64,000 nucleotides of DNA from Glaciecola sp041380235 (GCF_041380235.1 NZ_JBGIYY010000014.1:1-64000); one strand, 5' to 3'; positions 44,760 to 54,415 are shown, counted from the first letter of the stretch. Notes: generated by a model not told the origin, from the sequence alone. Numbers and translations are program-made.

Positions 44760-45785
44760 CTAAAGCGTCATTTCACCGCGAAGGTTTTGATTCATTAACG
44801 CTTGCTGTTGCTCGAAGCTTAGGTGAGTTTGACTCAGCACATAGTGCAGCTTGGCGAGAGCCGATTCTGGCGTCATATCCCTTCCAGAAACCACCTCGGT
44901 TGCCTGCACCAATTTGCCATTTGCATAACCGCTCATATCCACTTTTCCGCGCATACATTGCGTACAATTGACCACTAAAATCTCTTTTTCTCGGGCGAGT
45001 TTAAGCTGATTTAATAAAGCCGGGTTTGAAGGCGCATTGCCTACCCCATATGTTAACAGGATCAGCGCTTTAACCGGCTGCTGTAACACATTAGCAAGCA
45101 ATTCAGCGCTCATCCCCGGATACAATGTCAGCATGCCTACCGCTTGGCTTTGAATATCGGCAACAATTAAGTCCTCACAATGTGTTGGAACAGGAACAAT
45201 TTCTACATGAGACTGAATATGGATCCCGGCGTCTAGCAATGAAGGATAGTTTGGCGAATCAAAGGCATGAAAACCATCTGCATTCACTTTTCGGGCTCGA
45301 TTGCCGCGGAATAAACTGTTATTAAAAAACAGCGTAACTTCACCAATGGCATAGTTTGCAGCAATATACAGAGCGTTTAGTAGGTTAGCTTGGCCGTCAG
45401 AGCGAAGCTGCGCAAGCGGAATTTGAGAACCGGTAATAATGACCGGTTTGGCTAAATTCTCAAACATAAAAGACAGTGCTGAGGCCGTATACGCCATGGT
45501 GTCTGTGCCATGCAAAATAATAAAACCATCGTAATTTTGATAGTTAGCTTGAATATCGTTCGCAATCAGTTGCCAATCTGCCGGCACCATATCACTGGAG
45601 TCGATAAGCGCATCGTATTCATGGAGAGTGAATTCGGGCATCTCTGCGCGGTGAAACTCAGGTAAATTCGCCAAGGTTTCAGTTAAAAACCCTGCAACTG
45701 GCACAAAGCCTTTGGCTGAGGCTCGCATACCAATTGTGCCCCCAGTATAGGCGATGTAAATACGTTTCTTTTCGGGCTTCACCAT
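44760..45785 (-). CDS. ansA: Type I (cytoplasmic) L-asparaginase
   Basis: The start is placed at the ATG at 45785 (MVKPEKKRIYIAYTGGTIGM) because AAGGGAA precedes it at normal spacing; an upstream GTG would add 11 residues. The 341-residue enzyme hydrolyses asparagine to aspartate and ammonia. The first threonine motif is YTGGTIGM and the second is ILHGTDTMAYTASAL near 90. Further matches to E. coli AnsA are PVIITGSQIPL, LFFNNSLFRGNRA and VNCTQCMRGKV. No signal peptide is present. Confidence 0.94.
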   Translation of the reverse strand: MVKPEKKRIYIAYTGGTIGMRASAKGFVPVAGFLTETLANLPEFHRAEMPEFTLHEYDALIDSSDMVPADWQLIANDIQANYQNYDGFIILHGTDTMAYTASALSFMFENLAKPVIITGSQIPLAQLRSDGQANLLNALYIAANYAIGEVTLFFNNSLFRGNRARKVNADGFHAFDSPNYPSLLDAGIHIQSHVEIVPVPTHCEDLIVADIQSQAVGMLTLYPGMSAELLANVLQQPVKALILLTYGVGNAPSNPALLNQLKLAREKEILVVNCTQCMRGKVDMSGYANGKLVQATEVVSGRDMTPESALAKLHYVLSQTHLSFEQQQALMNQNLRGEMTL

Positions 45786-45841
45786 TGCGCTTTCCCTTTG
45801 TGCAGTTGGTAACGACACGCTATGTTGGCAAAATACCTAGC

Positions 45842-48736
45842 TCAACGCTTACTCGCAGTCGTATAAAGACTTTTAAATTTGGCTAATAAATCAACGTCGC
45901 CGTCAGCCAACTTACCCACGCCAATCCATTGCACTAAAATAGCATCTGCATCTGGCATAATTTGTCCCTCCAGCTTTGCCGCCATAAGTTTCAGTTGGAC
46001 ATCTTTCTTTTGCACAGAATCAGCATAGCCCTTGCCATCGGCCAGCAAAATATCGGCGGCCATGTTCAGTTGCTGACGTGACATACCAACTAAAACACTG
46101 GGCGCATTGTCATTTACAAAAGAGGGCTCAAAGGCTTGCTTAAACTGCGATGGCAAGGCAGCAAGTTGCTCTGCACTGAGCTTACCATCATGTTTTGCTA
46201 AAATATCAAACACGTTTTCGAGCACTGCATTTTGTTTATTATTTTCAAAGCTTTTTATTTTATGAGCAAGCGTGGCTTGATGAGCCGCAAGCTTATTTGA
46301 TTGTGCCTGTTGCTGAGGGCGCGGCAGTTGCTCAATTGCCACCTTAATTTGGTCAACGATGCGATCAACTTCATTCAAGTCACTCAGCTGTTGCGACTGC
46401 GTAATCGCTGAACTTAAGGCGTCTAATTGCGCTTTAATCGCTTGTACTTGAACATGTGCAGCATGTTTTTGTTCAGCAATAGTGTCTTGTAAGCGTTTAA
46501 AAATCGCATCATTTGCCTCTCTAAACCTTTGCCAAAGCTCCTGATCTTGTTTAGCGCCAGCAAAGCCTAAAGCCTTCCATTCTGATTGAAGACCTTTGGC
46601 AACACTTGCAGCACTTTCAATGTCTTCACCCTCATTCAGTTTGAGTGCTTTATCAATCAACTTTTGCTTAGCCATCGCATTGTCTTGATAATAGGCGCTG
46701 ACCCTTTCCTGCAAAGGCTTAAGCTTTTGCTGGTAGTCTTTATGCAGTTGACTTCGAGCCTGCTTATCTATATCTCCTAGCTTACGATACTGCTGAGAGA
46801 TTGACGTTAAATGCTTGGCAAGCGTGACGGGGTCAGCAACTTCACGCAGGGCTTCAAGCGCGTCTAATACTTGCTTGCCTTTTTGCAAATTTTGTTCGCG
46901 AATGCTGTCTAACTGCGCGTAATACGCACGACATGGTGCAAATGCTTTTTCAATCGCAGTGTCAAACTCTTTATTTAATGCATCGTCATCATCAGTATGC
47001 AGGCGACCCAGCGTGACAAACTCGGCGCGATATTGTTTGACTAGTTTTGCCCGTTCAGCAATATCCATTTCCTCATTGTCTGCTAGCGTATTCGCAGCTG
47101 CGATAAGCGCCGGCTTTTTAGGTGCTGCAATATAAGACTGCCAATCTTTTAGCTCACCAATTTTTTGTTGAACTTCATCACATCGGCGGGCAAGACTGGG
47201 GGATTTCGGCTCCACTTGCGCTAATAATTTTTGTGCGGTATTAAACGTTGAAATTGCGACTTTAAATTTTCCCTGTTCAATCATATTCAGGCAAACATTA
47301 AGCTTTGCAAAGCAGCGCTTTTCTAGATTTTTAGAGGCTTCCAGCGTTTCTTTTCGCTTATCTTGGAGCGTTTTTTTAATGGCTTTTATTGATGCAAGGC
47401 GAGCAGGGTTTGTGCCTGATGTCATTAAGCTTTCGAGACGTTTCAGAACATCGCCCAAGGTTTGCGGATCTGCGCTTTTATTAGGTTCACTGCTGTTATC
47501 AACGGTAAGATTCTCGGGGTTTGTTGTTGCGCTGTGAACCTTTTCAGTAGCCTCAGATTCTAATAGGAAATTGGCTTTTGATAGCAGTTCATCAATCTGA
47601 GCGTTTCGCGCAATCGCCTCAGGCAAGTTATGCAATAGACCTTGGCGTTCATTAAAAGCATTTTCTAATTTGATTATCGCACCGCGATGGGCAGCAGTAG
47701 TTTGTCCGTGACCTTCAGCACTCTTTGTCTGTGCATTTATATCTGACAATTCTAATCGCAAATCGTCAATTGAGCGGTCAAGTAACTCCACCTGACTGGT
47801 AAGCTGCTCAGGTGAATCGGTTTCGCTGAGTATATCAATTTGTTGAAAAATGATGGCGGCACGATTTTGTATATCGCTAATCGCGTCAGTCACGCCGCTC
47901 AAGTGAACATGTGCCATATAATCTGGCTCTAACTGTGTTAAGCGTTTATCCACACGCTCTTTTATTGTGAAATATTTAGAGGTAAGTTGCGCAGAATCCT
48001 CGTCGCTTAAAACGGTAAATTCCGATTTCAATGCGTCAAATTCATTGACTAACACCCGCTTTTGCCGCTGAATACTTTCATAATCGAGCAAGTCTGATAT
48101 TGCCAACAAACGGCTGTTGATGAGTGTGGCTGCGGCTAATACTTTTTTCGGTTTTTGCGCGGCAAGCGCTAAAGCACTTAGCTTATCGTCGATGTAGGCG
48201 GACACATCTGCCGCGCTCTCTGATTTTCTGAAACGTCGAAGCGCCTTCTCATCTAAGGTATCTATAATCGCGAGCTTCTGTTTATTATTTGCTCTTTCGC
48301 TGTAAAATCGACGAACCTCATTATCCGCACAAATCGTTAACACCATCTCCACACACAGTGCTTCCATACTGAACAAGCGCTTACTCGTAAAAACCATTTC
48401 TCTGAGCAAAACGTTATGTTTGTTTTGCTTGGCAATATCAATAAGTAGCTTGTCGTTAACTACCTCGGGATCTTCAAGCAACTTCAATACTTGAGCCCTT
48501 GCGGTAAGCTGCACTTTTTGATGAAAATGCGTCTCGTAAGCCTTCATCCATAGAGTAAACGATGAGAGAGCATCGAGTGCTGCAACACTGACTTTCGCTG
48601 ATTCATCGTTAAATGCTAGCTCGTGCAAGATTTGCTTATCTTTGTCTTGCTTAGGATCTAAACCATTAATTGACGCTAGGCGTTTTTCAGGATCAGGATG
48701 TTGGTGAGCGCGTTGGAATAAACGTTTAAATATCAT
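45842..48736 (-). CDS. DUF349 repeat protein (coiled-coil, cytoplasmic)
   Basis: The likely start is the ATG at 48736 (MIFKRLFQRAHQ), overlapping the end of yeaC by a few bases; ten extra upstream residues are possible. The roughly 964-residue protein is almost entirely helical. It has repeated DUF349-type blocks, for example DLAAKGLQSEW-like KGLQSEWKALGFAGAKQDQELWQRF in the C-terminal half. Long coiled-coil segments lie throughout. Function of DUF349 proteins is not established. Conserved linkage to yeaC in gammaproteobacteria is known, and the two are co-transcribed here. Confidence 0.82.
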   Translation of the reverse strand: MIFKRLFQRAHQHPDPEKRLASINGLDPKQDKDKQILHELAFNDESAKVSVAALDALSSFTLWMKAYETHFHQKVQLTARAQVLKLLEDPEVVNDKLLIDIAKQNKHNVLLREMVFTSKRLFSMEALCVEMVLTICADNEVRRFYSERANNKQKLAIIDTLDEKALRRFRKSESAADVSAYIDDKLSALALAAQKPKKVLAAATLINSRLLAISDLLDYESIQRQKRVLVNEFDALKSEFTVLSDEDSAQLTSKYFTIKERVDKRLTQLEPDYMAHVHLSGVTDAISDIQNRAAIIFQQIDILSETDSPEQLTSQVELLDRSIDDLRLELSDINAQTKSAEGHGQTTAAHRGAIIKLENAFNERQGLLHNLPEAIARNAQIDELLSKANFLLESEATEKVHSATTNPENLTVDNSSEPNKSADPQTLGDVLKRLESLMTSGTNPARLASIKAIKKTLQDKRKETLEASKNLEKRCFAKLNVCLNMIEQGKFKVAISTFNTAQKLLAQVEPKSPSLARRCDEVQQKIGELKDWQSYIAAPKKPALIAAANTLADNEEMDIAERAKLVKQYRAEFVTLGRLHTDDDDALNKEFDTAIEKAFAPCRAYYAQLDSIREQNLQKGKQVLDALEALREVADPVTLAKHLTSISQQYRKLGDIDKQARSQLHKDYQQKLKPLQERVSAYYQDNAMAKQKLIDKALKLNEGEDIESAASVAKGLQSEWKALGFAGAKQDQELWQRFREANDAIFKRLQDTIAEQKHAAHVQVQAIKAQLDALSSAITQSQQLSDLNEVDRIVDQIKVAIEQLPRPQQQAQSNKLAAHQATLAHKIKSFENNKQNAVLENVFDILAKHDGKLSAEQLAALPSQFKQAFEPSFVNDNAPSVLVGMSRQQLNMAADILLADGKGYADSVQKKDVQLKLMAAKLEGQIMPDADAILVQWIGVGKLADGDVDLLAKFKSLYTTASKR

Positions 48737-49019
48737 CTTTTTTAAACCGTGCAATTGGCACTTCATTCGCCGCTGCTTGCTTTAGTTCTTGCTGAAGTTG
48801 TGCTCTGCTTTTTTGCACAATTTCACCATCTTTACCAATTGTCATGTGTTGATCGGTCTGTTCAAACCTTGCCTGATAAAGCAACACTGCCTGCATGGAA
48901 TTTTCTTTTTGCTCGGCGCTAAGTGCTTTACCATCAGGCCATTTTCCAGTTTCAACCGCACGCCTCAAATTATCATAAATTTGTGGGGTCATTGCTGCTA
49001 CTAAGTGCTCAACTTGCAC
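48726..49019 (-). CDS. yeaC: YeaC family protein (DUF1315)
   Basis: This 97-residue cytoplasmic protein matches the YeaC/DUF1315 pattern: MTPQIYDNLRRAVETGKWPDG, LSAEQKENSMQAVLLYQARF and a C-terminal PIARFKKDD. It is of unknown function and widespread in gammaproteobacteria. It lies four bases after the zinc-ribbon gene and runs into the DUF349 gene, forming a three-gene operon. Confidence 0.9.
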   Translation of the reverse strand: MQVEHLVAAMTPQIYDNLRRAVETGKWPDGKALSAEQKENSMQAVLLYQARFEQTDQHMTIGKDGEIVQKSRAQLQQELKQAAANEVPIARFKKDDI

Positions 49020-49023
49020 GAGA

Positions 49024-49359
49024 TTACTTCCTTTTCGTTAATGTGGTTCTGACTCTGTTTATCGCATACCAAATAAAGCCGATAGCGGTGACTGCTACCG
49101 ACAGGTTATACATTAATACACCTTTTTCGGTATTTGGGAAGTCTCCCATAAACACAAAGTAGGCGCCGACCACAAATACTAAGATCGCTAACATCGACTG
49201 GTTTTGAATTCGACTGAGCTTTTGGTAGCGCTCATGACTCAATTTCCTTTCGATGTCTTCTGCGCTGGCATCGCCTAACTCAAGATTACAGTGCTGACAC
49301 GTTTTCGCTTTATCAGAAATAGGTTTCGAACATGCTGGACATTTTGTAATGGCCATCAA
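49024..49359 (-). CDS. Zinc-ribbon membrane protein
   Basis: This 111-residue protein has an N-terminal zinc ribbon with two CxxC knuckles (CPACSKPISDKAKTCQHC, residues 8-25). A charged linker and two membrane helices (about 56-77 and 82-103) follow, with a basic tail. Small proteins of this type are common and of unknown role. It begins the yeaC/DUF349 operon. Confidence 0.75.
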   Translation of the reverse strand: MMAITKCPACSKPISDKAKTCQHCNLELGDASAEDIERKLSHERYQKLSRIQNQSMLAILVFVVGAYFVFMGDFPNTEKGVLMYNLSVAVTAIGFIWYAINRVRTTLTKRK

Positions 49360-49416
49360 AGCCTCCCTTTATATATTTGTAGCGCAATATATCTATGCCC
49401 CAATGAGCATAATAAA

Positions 49417-49443
49417 AAAGGTTAACCAGTAGGGTTAACCTTT
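49417..49443 (-). terminator. Terminator of the Na+/alanine symporter gene
   Basis: AAAGGTTAACC and GGTTAACCTTT form an 11-base perfect stem around a five-base loop. On the minus strand a T-run follows. It sits 24 bases past the symporter stop codon. Confidence 0.87.
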
Positions 49444-49466
49444 ATGAGTAATATGAATCAGAGCGC

Positions 49467-51128
49467 TTATTTGTTCACTTTTGCCCAGTATTCATTCACG
49501 GCTTGCTTCATCTCTTTTCGCAGCATCATGATACCAAATAGATTCGGTAAGGTCATGACCACAATTGCCACCGCCGATAGTGCCCATACTAGTGTAGTAT
49601 CGGAAATAGCGGCCCAGAAGAAGCCTGCAACATAAACAACGCGATATGGCATTACCGAAGCAGGACCCAACAAATACGTCATTGCCCGATCGCCATAATA
49701 CGACCAAGCGATAGCTGTTGAAAACGCAAACAGCAATAGGCCTACCGATACTATATATTTACCAAATTCTCCGAAGAAGCCTTTGGTAAATGCGATCGCT
49801 GTTAGATTAGCAGAGTGCACCAACGATTTACCCTCAACCACAATATTAGGTCGACTTATTTTACCATCTGAAATTTTAAGCGTACCGGTAAATGGGTCGT
49901 CTGGAGAGCCCACAGAATAAGTAACATCTTCGGCAAACGAACGGGCATTAATAAGCGTATATCCACCGCTGATGGCAACCCCATTCACCACTTTTATTTC
50001 GCCTTCAAATGGCGTAACCGAAGCCCCTTCATAATCATTTAAAAAGCGATACATTGCTCTTACGTCATCTTGATCACTTTCGGCGTACTCTCCGGCGATA
50101 AACATCATGTCGGTGCGGTCAAAAATATTGTCATGTTTTTGGTTCCAAACGCCCGATGACAAAATAACTAAACCGGTAACGGTACAGATAATAATAGTGT
50201 CGATAAATGGTTCTAAGATAGACACCATTCCTTCAGAAACTGGCTCTTTGGTTTTAGCTGCAGCGTGTGCAATAGGCGCAGAACCCTGACCCGCTTCGTT
50301 TGAAAACAGGCCCCGATTAACACCACGATTAAATGCATAAGCTAACGAAGCGCCTAAAAACCCACCAGCCGCCGCTGAGCCACTAAATGCATCACCGATA
50401 ACTGCGACAAACGCAGGACCAATGTTGCCAAAATTAGCAAATATAACCGCTAACGCACCGATTAGATAAACCGCCGCCATAAATGGCACAATTTTAGAAG
50501 TCACCGCAGCAATGCGCTTAATACCGCCAATAATCACCAGTCCAAGCAGAATCGCGAGTGCACCACCCACATATGCAGGTGGGAATCCAAAGGTCGATTC
50601 CATGCTTGTCGCAATACCATTACTTTGCGGCAAATTCCCTGTGCCAAAAGAGCTGATTACGGTCGCGACAGCAAACGCTACCGCTAGCCATTTCATGTTC
50701 AAACCTCGGTCCATGTAATACATTGGACCGCCGGCCATGGTGCCATCGTCGGTTTTAACGCGATATTTATGAGATAGCGTTACTTCCACAAATTTAGTCG
50801 TCATACCCAAGAACGCCGTTGCCCACATCCAAAACAATGCAGCCGGGCCTCCTAAGAATATAGCGAAGGCAACCCCACTAATATTACCGGTACCCACTGT
50901 CCCAGAAAGCGCCGTAGTAAGACTCTGAAAATGGGTGGTATCGCCGGGCTCATCGCCTTTATCAAATTTACCCATGACCACTTTCCACGCATGTTTAAAA
51001 AAGCGTATTTGTGGAAATTTTAAATAGACGGTAAAAAATGCACCAACGCCTAACAGCACGAAAGGGAACCATTTGGCACCGCCTAAATAGCCGTCCAGCA
51101 TATTAAAAAAATTGAGTATGGCATCCAC
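49467..51128 (-). CDS. AGCS family sodium:alanine/glycine symporter
   Basis: This 553-residue inner-membrane protein has about eleven hydrophobic segments. Family motifs are SLTTALSGTVGTGNISGVA near 67-85, GGPAALFWMWATAFLGM, GGPMYYMDRG and GVNRGLFSNEAGQGSAPIAHAAA near 265-287. It imports alanine or glycine with sodium. An unusual insertion of about 90 residues (around 330-430, DDVRAMYRFLNDYEGASVTP) lies between membrane segments and would be a soluble domain. Typical members are about 450-490 residues, so this is a long variant. It is a single gene. Confidence 0.92.
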   Translation of the reverse strand: MDAILNFFNMLDGYLGGAKWFPFVLLGVGAFFTVYLKFPQIRFFKHAWKVVMGKFDKGDEPGDTTHFQSLTTALSGTVGTGNISGVAFAIFLGGPAALFWMWATAFLGMTTKFVEVTLSHKYRVKTDDGTMAGGPMYYMDRGLNMKWLAVAFAVATVISSFGTGNLPQSNGIATSMESTFGFPPAYVGGALAILLGLVIIGGIKRIAAVTSKIVPFMAAVYLIGALAVIFANFGNIGPAFVAVIGDAFSGSAAAGGFLGASLAYAFNRGVNRGLFSNEAGQGSAPIAHAAAKTKEPVSEGMVSILEPFIDTIIICTVTGLVILSSGVWNQKHDNIFDRTDMMFIAGEYAESDQDDVRAMYRFLNDYEGASVTPFEGEIKVVNGVAISGGYTLINARSFAEDVTYSVGSPDDPFTGTLKISDGKISRPNIVVEGKSLVHSANLTAIAFTKGFFGEFGKYIVSVGLLLFAFSTAIAWSYYGDRAMTYLLGPASVMPYRVVYVAGFFWAAISDTTLVWALSAVAIVVMTLPNLFGIMMLRKEMKQAVNEYWAKVNK

Positions 51129-51210
51129 GTTTGTGTTCCTTATCTTTTTTATTATTTATCGTTACAAAACATTCATTCGACAGACATCTTATCTGCCGTC
51201 GTAAACTGAT

Positions 51211-52353
51211 TTAGCCCCTAAGTTTTGGGCTAACGGCTCTAATCGCCACGAGTAGGTCTTCACCTAACTGTTGGCAACGCACTGGCGACCAGCCAAAACT
51301 TGCATCGGGCAAGTCGGCGTTGTCTTTAAACGGCATCTCTAAGGTATAAGATAGGCAATCGAACTTATGCCCTACCGCGTTGCACGCTACGGTCAGGTTT
51401 GATTGCCCTGGGGCGTCTTTGTCGTAACCGTAAGTATCTTGAAATTCAGGCGTTGTCGCCATTAGGCTTTGCTTAAACAGTGTTTCTAAATCTGCAATGC
51501 GCTGATTGTAATTTGGGTTGCCTTCAGTACCTGCCACAAAGTTATATGGCAGCGATTCGTCTCCATGTACATCCAAAAACAAATCAACGCCGGTCTGCTC
51601 CATCTTTTTGAGTACATGATACACTTCCGGGCTTCTCTCAAGAGTCGGGTTGGCCCACTCTCGATTTAAGTTAGCGCCCACCGCATTGGTGCGCAAATGC
51701 CCTCTTACTGAGCCATCTGGATTCATATTAGGAACAACAAAAAATTGATTGTGCTCTAACAGCGCTCTGGCAGTGCCATCTTCTTCGTCAAGCAAACGGC
51801 CAAGTAAACCTTCAACTAACCATTCGGCCATAGTTTCACCTGGGTGCTGGCGAGCCGTTATCCAAACCTTATTTTTCTTCACACCCTCATCGGTACTGTC
51901 ATCACCAATAACCAAGAGGTTGATTTCTCGTCCGTCGAGCGTGGTACCAAGCAACTCATGAGAGCAATCGAAAGACATTTGCGAATCGGCAATTAAATGC
52001 AGGTGACGCTCATAGCTGTAGGGCGCAAAGTATGCGAAATATATGCTGTCGTACTCAGGCGTAAAATCAATAACGATACTATCGCCATCAAAGGTGGTAT
52101 CTACTCTAAACCACTCATTGCGGTCGTAAGATGCAACCGCTTGATAATCTTTCCATCCATCAGGATAAGCCGATTTAGCGAGTTCGTTAATTTGAATGCG
52201 ATGGTTAATAAACGGTGATGTATGCAGTTTAAAATGAAACCATTGATAAAAGTCTGATTGATTGTCTTTATTAATTGTAAGCTGAATATCGCTAGGAGAA
52301 TCTGCGCGAACAACATGAATGTTCCCGCTGTCAAACTGGCTATTTATTTTCAT
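51211..52353 (-). CDS. M14-family (cytosolic carboxypeptidase-like) zinc carboxypeptidase
   Basis: This 380-residue protein has an N-terminal beta-sandwich domain (about 1-115) typical of the Nna1/CCP subgroup. The M14 catalytic domain follows. The zinc site HPGETMAEW is near 168-177 and the third ligand is in FLDVHGDE near 260. The arginine-containing NREWANPTLERSPEV lies near 228-240, and the catalytic glutamate in YTLEMPFK near 338. Bacterial members probably remove C-terminal acidic residues from peptides or proteins. No signal peptide is present. The gene stands alone. Confidence 0.9.
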   Translation of the reverse strand: MKINSQFDSGNIHVVRADSPSDIQLTINKDNQSDFYQWFHFKLHTSPFINHRIQINELAKSAYPDGWKDYQAVASYDRNEWFRVDTTFDGDSIVIDFTPEYDSIYFAYFAPYSYERHLHLIADSQMSFDCSHELLGTTLDGREINLLVIGDDSTDEGVKKNKVWITARQHPGETMAEWLVEGLLGRLLDEEDGTARALLEHNQFFVVPNMNPDGSVRGHLRTNAVGANLNREWANPTLERSPEVYHVLKKMEQTGVDLFLDVHGDESLPYNFVAGTEGNPNYNQRIADLETLFKQSLMATTPEFQDTYGYDKDAPGQSNLTVACNAVGHKFDCLSYTLEMPFKDNADLPDASFGWSPVRCQQLGEDLLVAIRAVSPKLRG

Positions 52354-52607
52354 TATTGTTTTGCCTGTTAGATCACTTTAAAAAAAGTGTAGCACATGCA
52401 TTGCCGATGCGAGAAGTAAGATATTAAATTTGATGTGGAGAATTGGGGCTTAGCGATGATTTTTTAAACAATTGTATGGCGCTAATAAAGCTTGAAACAT
52501 AATAAGTGCTATTTCACCAAAACGGCGTTGATATATGATAGGTTCATTGGCCGGCCATCAACTTTCATTATAATAAGTTTGATGGGTTTGGGTTGGTTTT
52601 TCAATCA
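52354..52607. other. Intergenic segment between M14 gene and repeat-rich region
   Basis: These 254 bases contain no gene, only AT-rich sequence that includes the carboxypeptidase promoter region. Confidence 0.4.
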
Positions 52608-52692
52608 TCCAAACGTCGGCACAGGCATCGAAAACCGGTCATATTAAATTTTTCGGATTTTTGAGTTGTCGCACCCTTGAGTCGACGTTCAA
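52608..52692 (+). repeat. Degenerate ~75-bp repeat, copy 1
   Basis: It begins TCCAAACGTCGGC and contains ACCGGTCATATT and GAGTTGTCGCACCCT, then GAGTCGACGTTCA. The same blocks recur at 54006, 54731 and 55573. The segment TGTCG...CGAC can form a small stem. Confidence 0.7.
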
Positions 52693-52761
52693 GGTAAAAC
52701 GGCAATACTACACCCCCCAAATCAAGCTCATTGTTCAGTCGTTTTCTGACCTCTTTTTTGA

Positions 52762-52789
52762 CATCCTTGAATACCACTATTCAAGGATG
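52762..52789. repeat. Perfect 12-bp palindrome with four-base loop
   Basis: CATCCTTGAATA and its exact complement TATTCAAGGATG flank CCAC. There is no T-run, so a terminator is unlikely. A second looser hairpin (GTTGTAC...GTACAGCAAC) follows at about 52795-52815. It could be a transposon-associated or protein-binding hairpin. No adjoining transposase is intact. Confidence 0.55.
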
Positions 52790-52886
52790 AAAAGTTGTAC
52801 TGGTGGTACAGCAACCCAAAAAATACCAACGACATCGCCCAGAAACCACTTTGTTGTATCAATTGGTAGAGAGCAAGCTTGCCTGA

Positions 52887-53144
52887 TTAGGATTAATCAT
52901 CGAGCCTGGTTTACTGATTTACCATCCGCTATCACTGGTATTTTATGTGCATCCAGAAAAACAAGCACTCGCAGAGCACCTTACCGAGGGGCTTCAAATA
53001 GCGCTCAATAATGGTAAGCATCAGCAGTTGATTGATAGATATTACCCTAATTTGGCCTTTCGCTTGAGACTAAGCGAAAGGCGCACATCATCCCGAGGCA
53101 ATCCAAATTCACCAAAAGCATTGTCCGGTTTAACACCAAGTTAA
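52887..53144 (+). pseudogene. C-terminal relic of a periplasmic solute-binding-type protein
   Basis: The frame reads IEPGLLIYHPLSLVFYVHP, then EKQALAEHLTEGLQIALNNG and DRYYPNLAFRLRLSERR. This is the usual end of amino-acid-ABC-type solute-binding proteins (SBP_bac_3 pattern). There is no start codon, signal peptide or first domain. The frame closes upstream at a TGA (52884). It is a decayed fragment between repeat copies 1 and 2. Confidence 0.65.
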
Positions 53145-53188
53145 TCTACTTTTACCCCTTTGTTGTTTATTAACAACAACGGACGAAC

Positions 53189-53743
53189 TTAATCTCCTTT
53201 TGCGGCTTGGTATTTTTGCTTTGCTAGCTCGAGCTCTTGATAGGCTCTAAGTATATTTGGATTTTCGTTAATTTTTGCAACTAAAACTTCTGCATATTCT
53301 CTTTGTTTTTTATCGAGCTGCCGGCGAATTTTCATGGTGCTAGGCTGATTTCCAGAATCAATACCGTCTCGAGTCTCTCGACCGGTGATTCTGGAGACAA
53401 AATTTGCTTCACAAGTTCGTTCCTTTAAACGACTAAACGCTTGTATAAGCTGAGTTTTGCAAGTCACCTTAAAATCATCGTCTTCAATAACTTCATTCAA
53501 CATACCAAAAAATGCATCTTCAGCTTCGTGTAAATTATCACGATAAAAGACTAAATGTTGTTCGCCTACAACATCGATGACTTCAGTATCATTCTCATTA
53601 ACCGCAGCGGATTGCTCTTGTTGACCGACTTGATCTTGAAACGCTTGAAGTTGAAATGCTGTTAATTGAAGTAATAAGGCCGCGGTAAATAGAAAAAGTG
53701 CGCCGCAGTTTCTTGTGTAGTTTCCAATCAAATTCTTTGTCAT
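53189..53743 (-). CDS. Small exported protein of unknown function
   Basis: The start was placed at the ATG at 53743 because AAAGGAG precedes it; a longer frame to 53794 has no such signal. The 184-residue product has a signal peptide (about 1-35, cleavage near FQLQA). The mature protein contains two cysteines (VTCKTQ, RTCEAN) likely to form a disulfide. The C-terminal half is charged and helical (RRQLDKKQREYAEVLVAKI). Similar small exported proteins of unknown role occur in Alteromonadales. It sits between repeat copies 1 and 2. Confidence 0.65.
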   Translation of the reverse strand: MTKNLIGNYTRNCGALFLFTAALLLQLTAFQLQAFQDQVGQQEQSAAVNENDTEVIDVVGEQHLVFYRDNLHEAEDAFFGMLNEVIEDDDFKVTCKTQLIQAFSRLKERTCEANFVSRITGRETRDGIDSGNQPSTMKIRRQLDKKQREYAEVLVAKINENPNILRAYQELELAKQKYQAAKGD

Positions 53744-54005
53744 GTGATTCTCCTTTAGATACATTGCTACAACTATGTTCATATTTACAATCATGAGTGA
53801 AGTTTATTGAATGCCACAAATAAAACGACTGAACGTAGGTATAGATAAACAAAGCTCAGTATATGCCCTTTGTTTATCTATGAGTGTGTCATTATGTAAC
53901 TTATTGAAAGAATTTATCTTTAAGAATAAATTCGCTTATGGTTGCTTTGCCTTTGCTTGGCTGGCCTTTGCATCCGCTGCGAGCTATTGGGTTACGTTTC
54001 ACTGG

Positions 54006-54082
54006 TCCAAACGTCGGCATAGCCCTCGATTTGGAGTCATTGCCAAATTTTGATTTATCGAACCCTAAAGCGGCCGTTCATG
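54006..54082 (+). repeat. Degenerate ~75-bp repeat, copy 2
   Basis: It starts TCCAAACGTCGGC like copy 1, then AGCCCTCGAT, CCAAATTTTGATTTATCG and CCTAAAGCGGCCGTTCA. It is the most diverged copy and precedes the first toxin-antitoxin module. Confidence 0.6.
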
Positions 54083-54187
54083 CGTAGTCGTTCAAATTTC
54101 ATTACTAATTCCTTTTTACTATGTTTTTGTAGCACATTGCATTTATTGATGCAATTTGCTACATTTCTCCAGCTATAATAATCGGAG

Positions 54188-54415
54188 ATGAAAATGGCGA
54201 CTTCAAGCGTTAGGTTAGATCAAGAGCTCGTAGAAAAAGCCGCAATAATGGGTAAGGCGCTCAACAGGACAACACCTAAACAAATAGAACATTGGGCAAA
54301 AATTGGTGAGATAATGGAGGATAATCCTGACTTACCATATGAATTCGTTAAACAAGCCGTTATTTCTCAAGCGCAAAAAGAAGCAGGAAAACTGGAGCCA
54401 TATAATTTTGGCTAA
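54188..54415 (+). CDS. ParD-like antitoxin
   Basis: This 75-residue protein opens with TSSVRLDQELVEKAAIMG, a ribbon-helix-helix-type DNA-binding start seen in ParD-family antitoxins. TPKQIEHWAKIGEIMEDNPDL follows, a segment recurrent in TA_ParD-like antitoxins. It would bind and neutralise the downstream toxin and repress the operon. The stop codon overlaps the toxin start by a few bases. Confidence 0.8.
   Translation: MKMATSSVRLDQELVEKAAIMGKALNRTTPKQIEHWAKIGEIMEDNPDLPYEFVKQAVISQAQKEAGKLEPYNFG

Noticed and set aside
52661..53011. 116-residue plus-strand frame
   Set aside because: It runs through a repeat copy and a hairpin and is out of frame with the solute-binding-protein relic; composition is not protein-like.
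53811..54053. 80-residue plus-strand frame beginning PQIKRLNVG
   Set aside because: No ribosome-binding site, ends inside repeat copy 2, no recognisable family.
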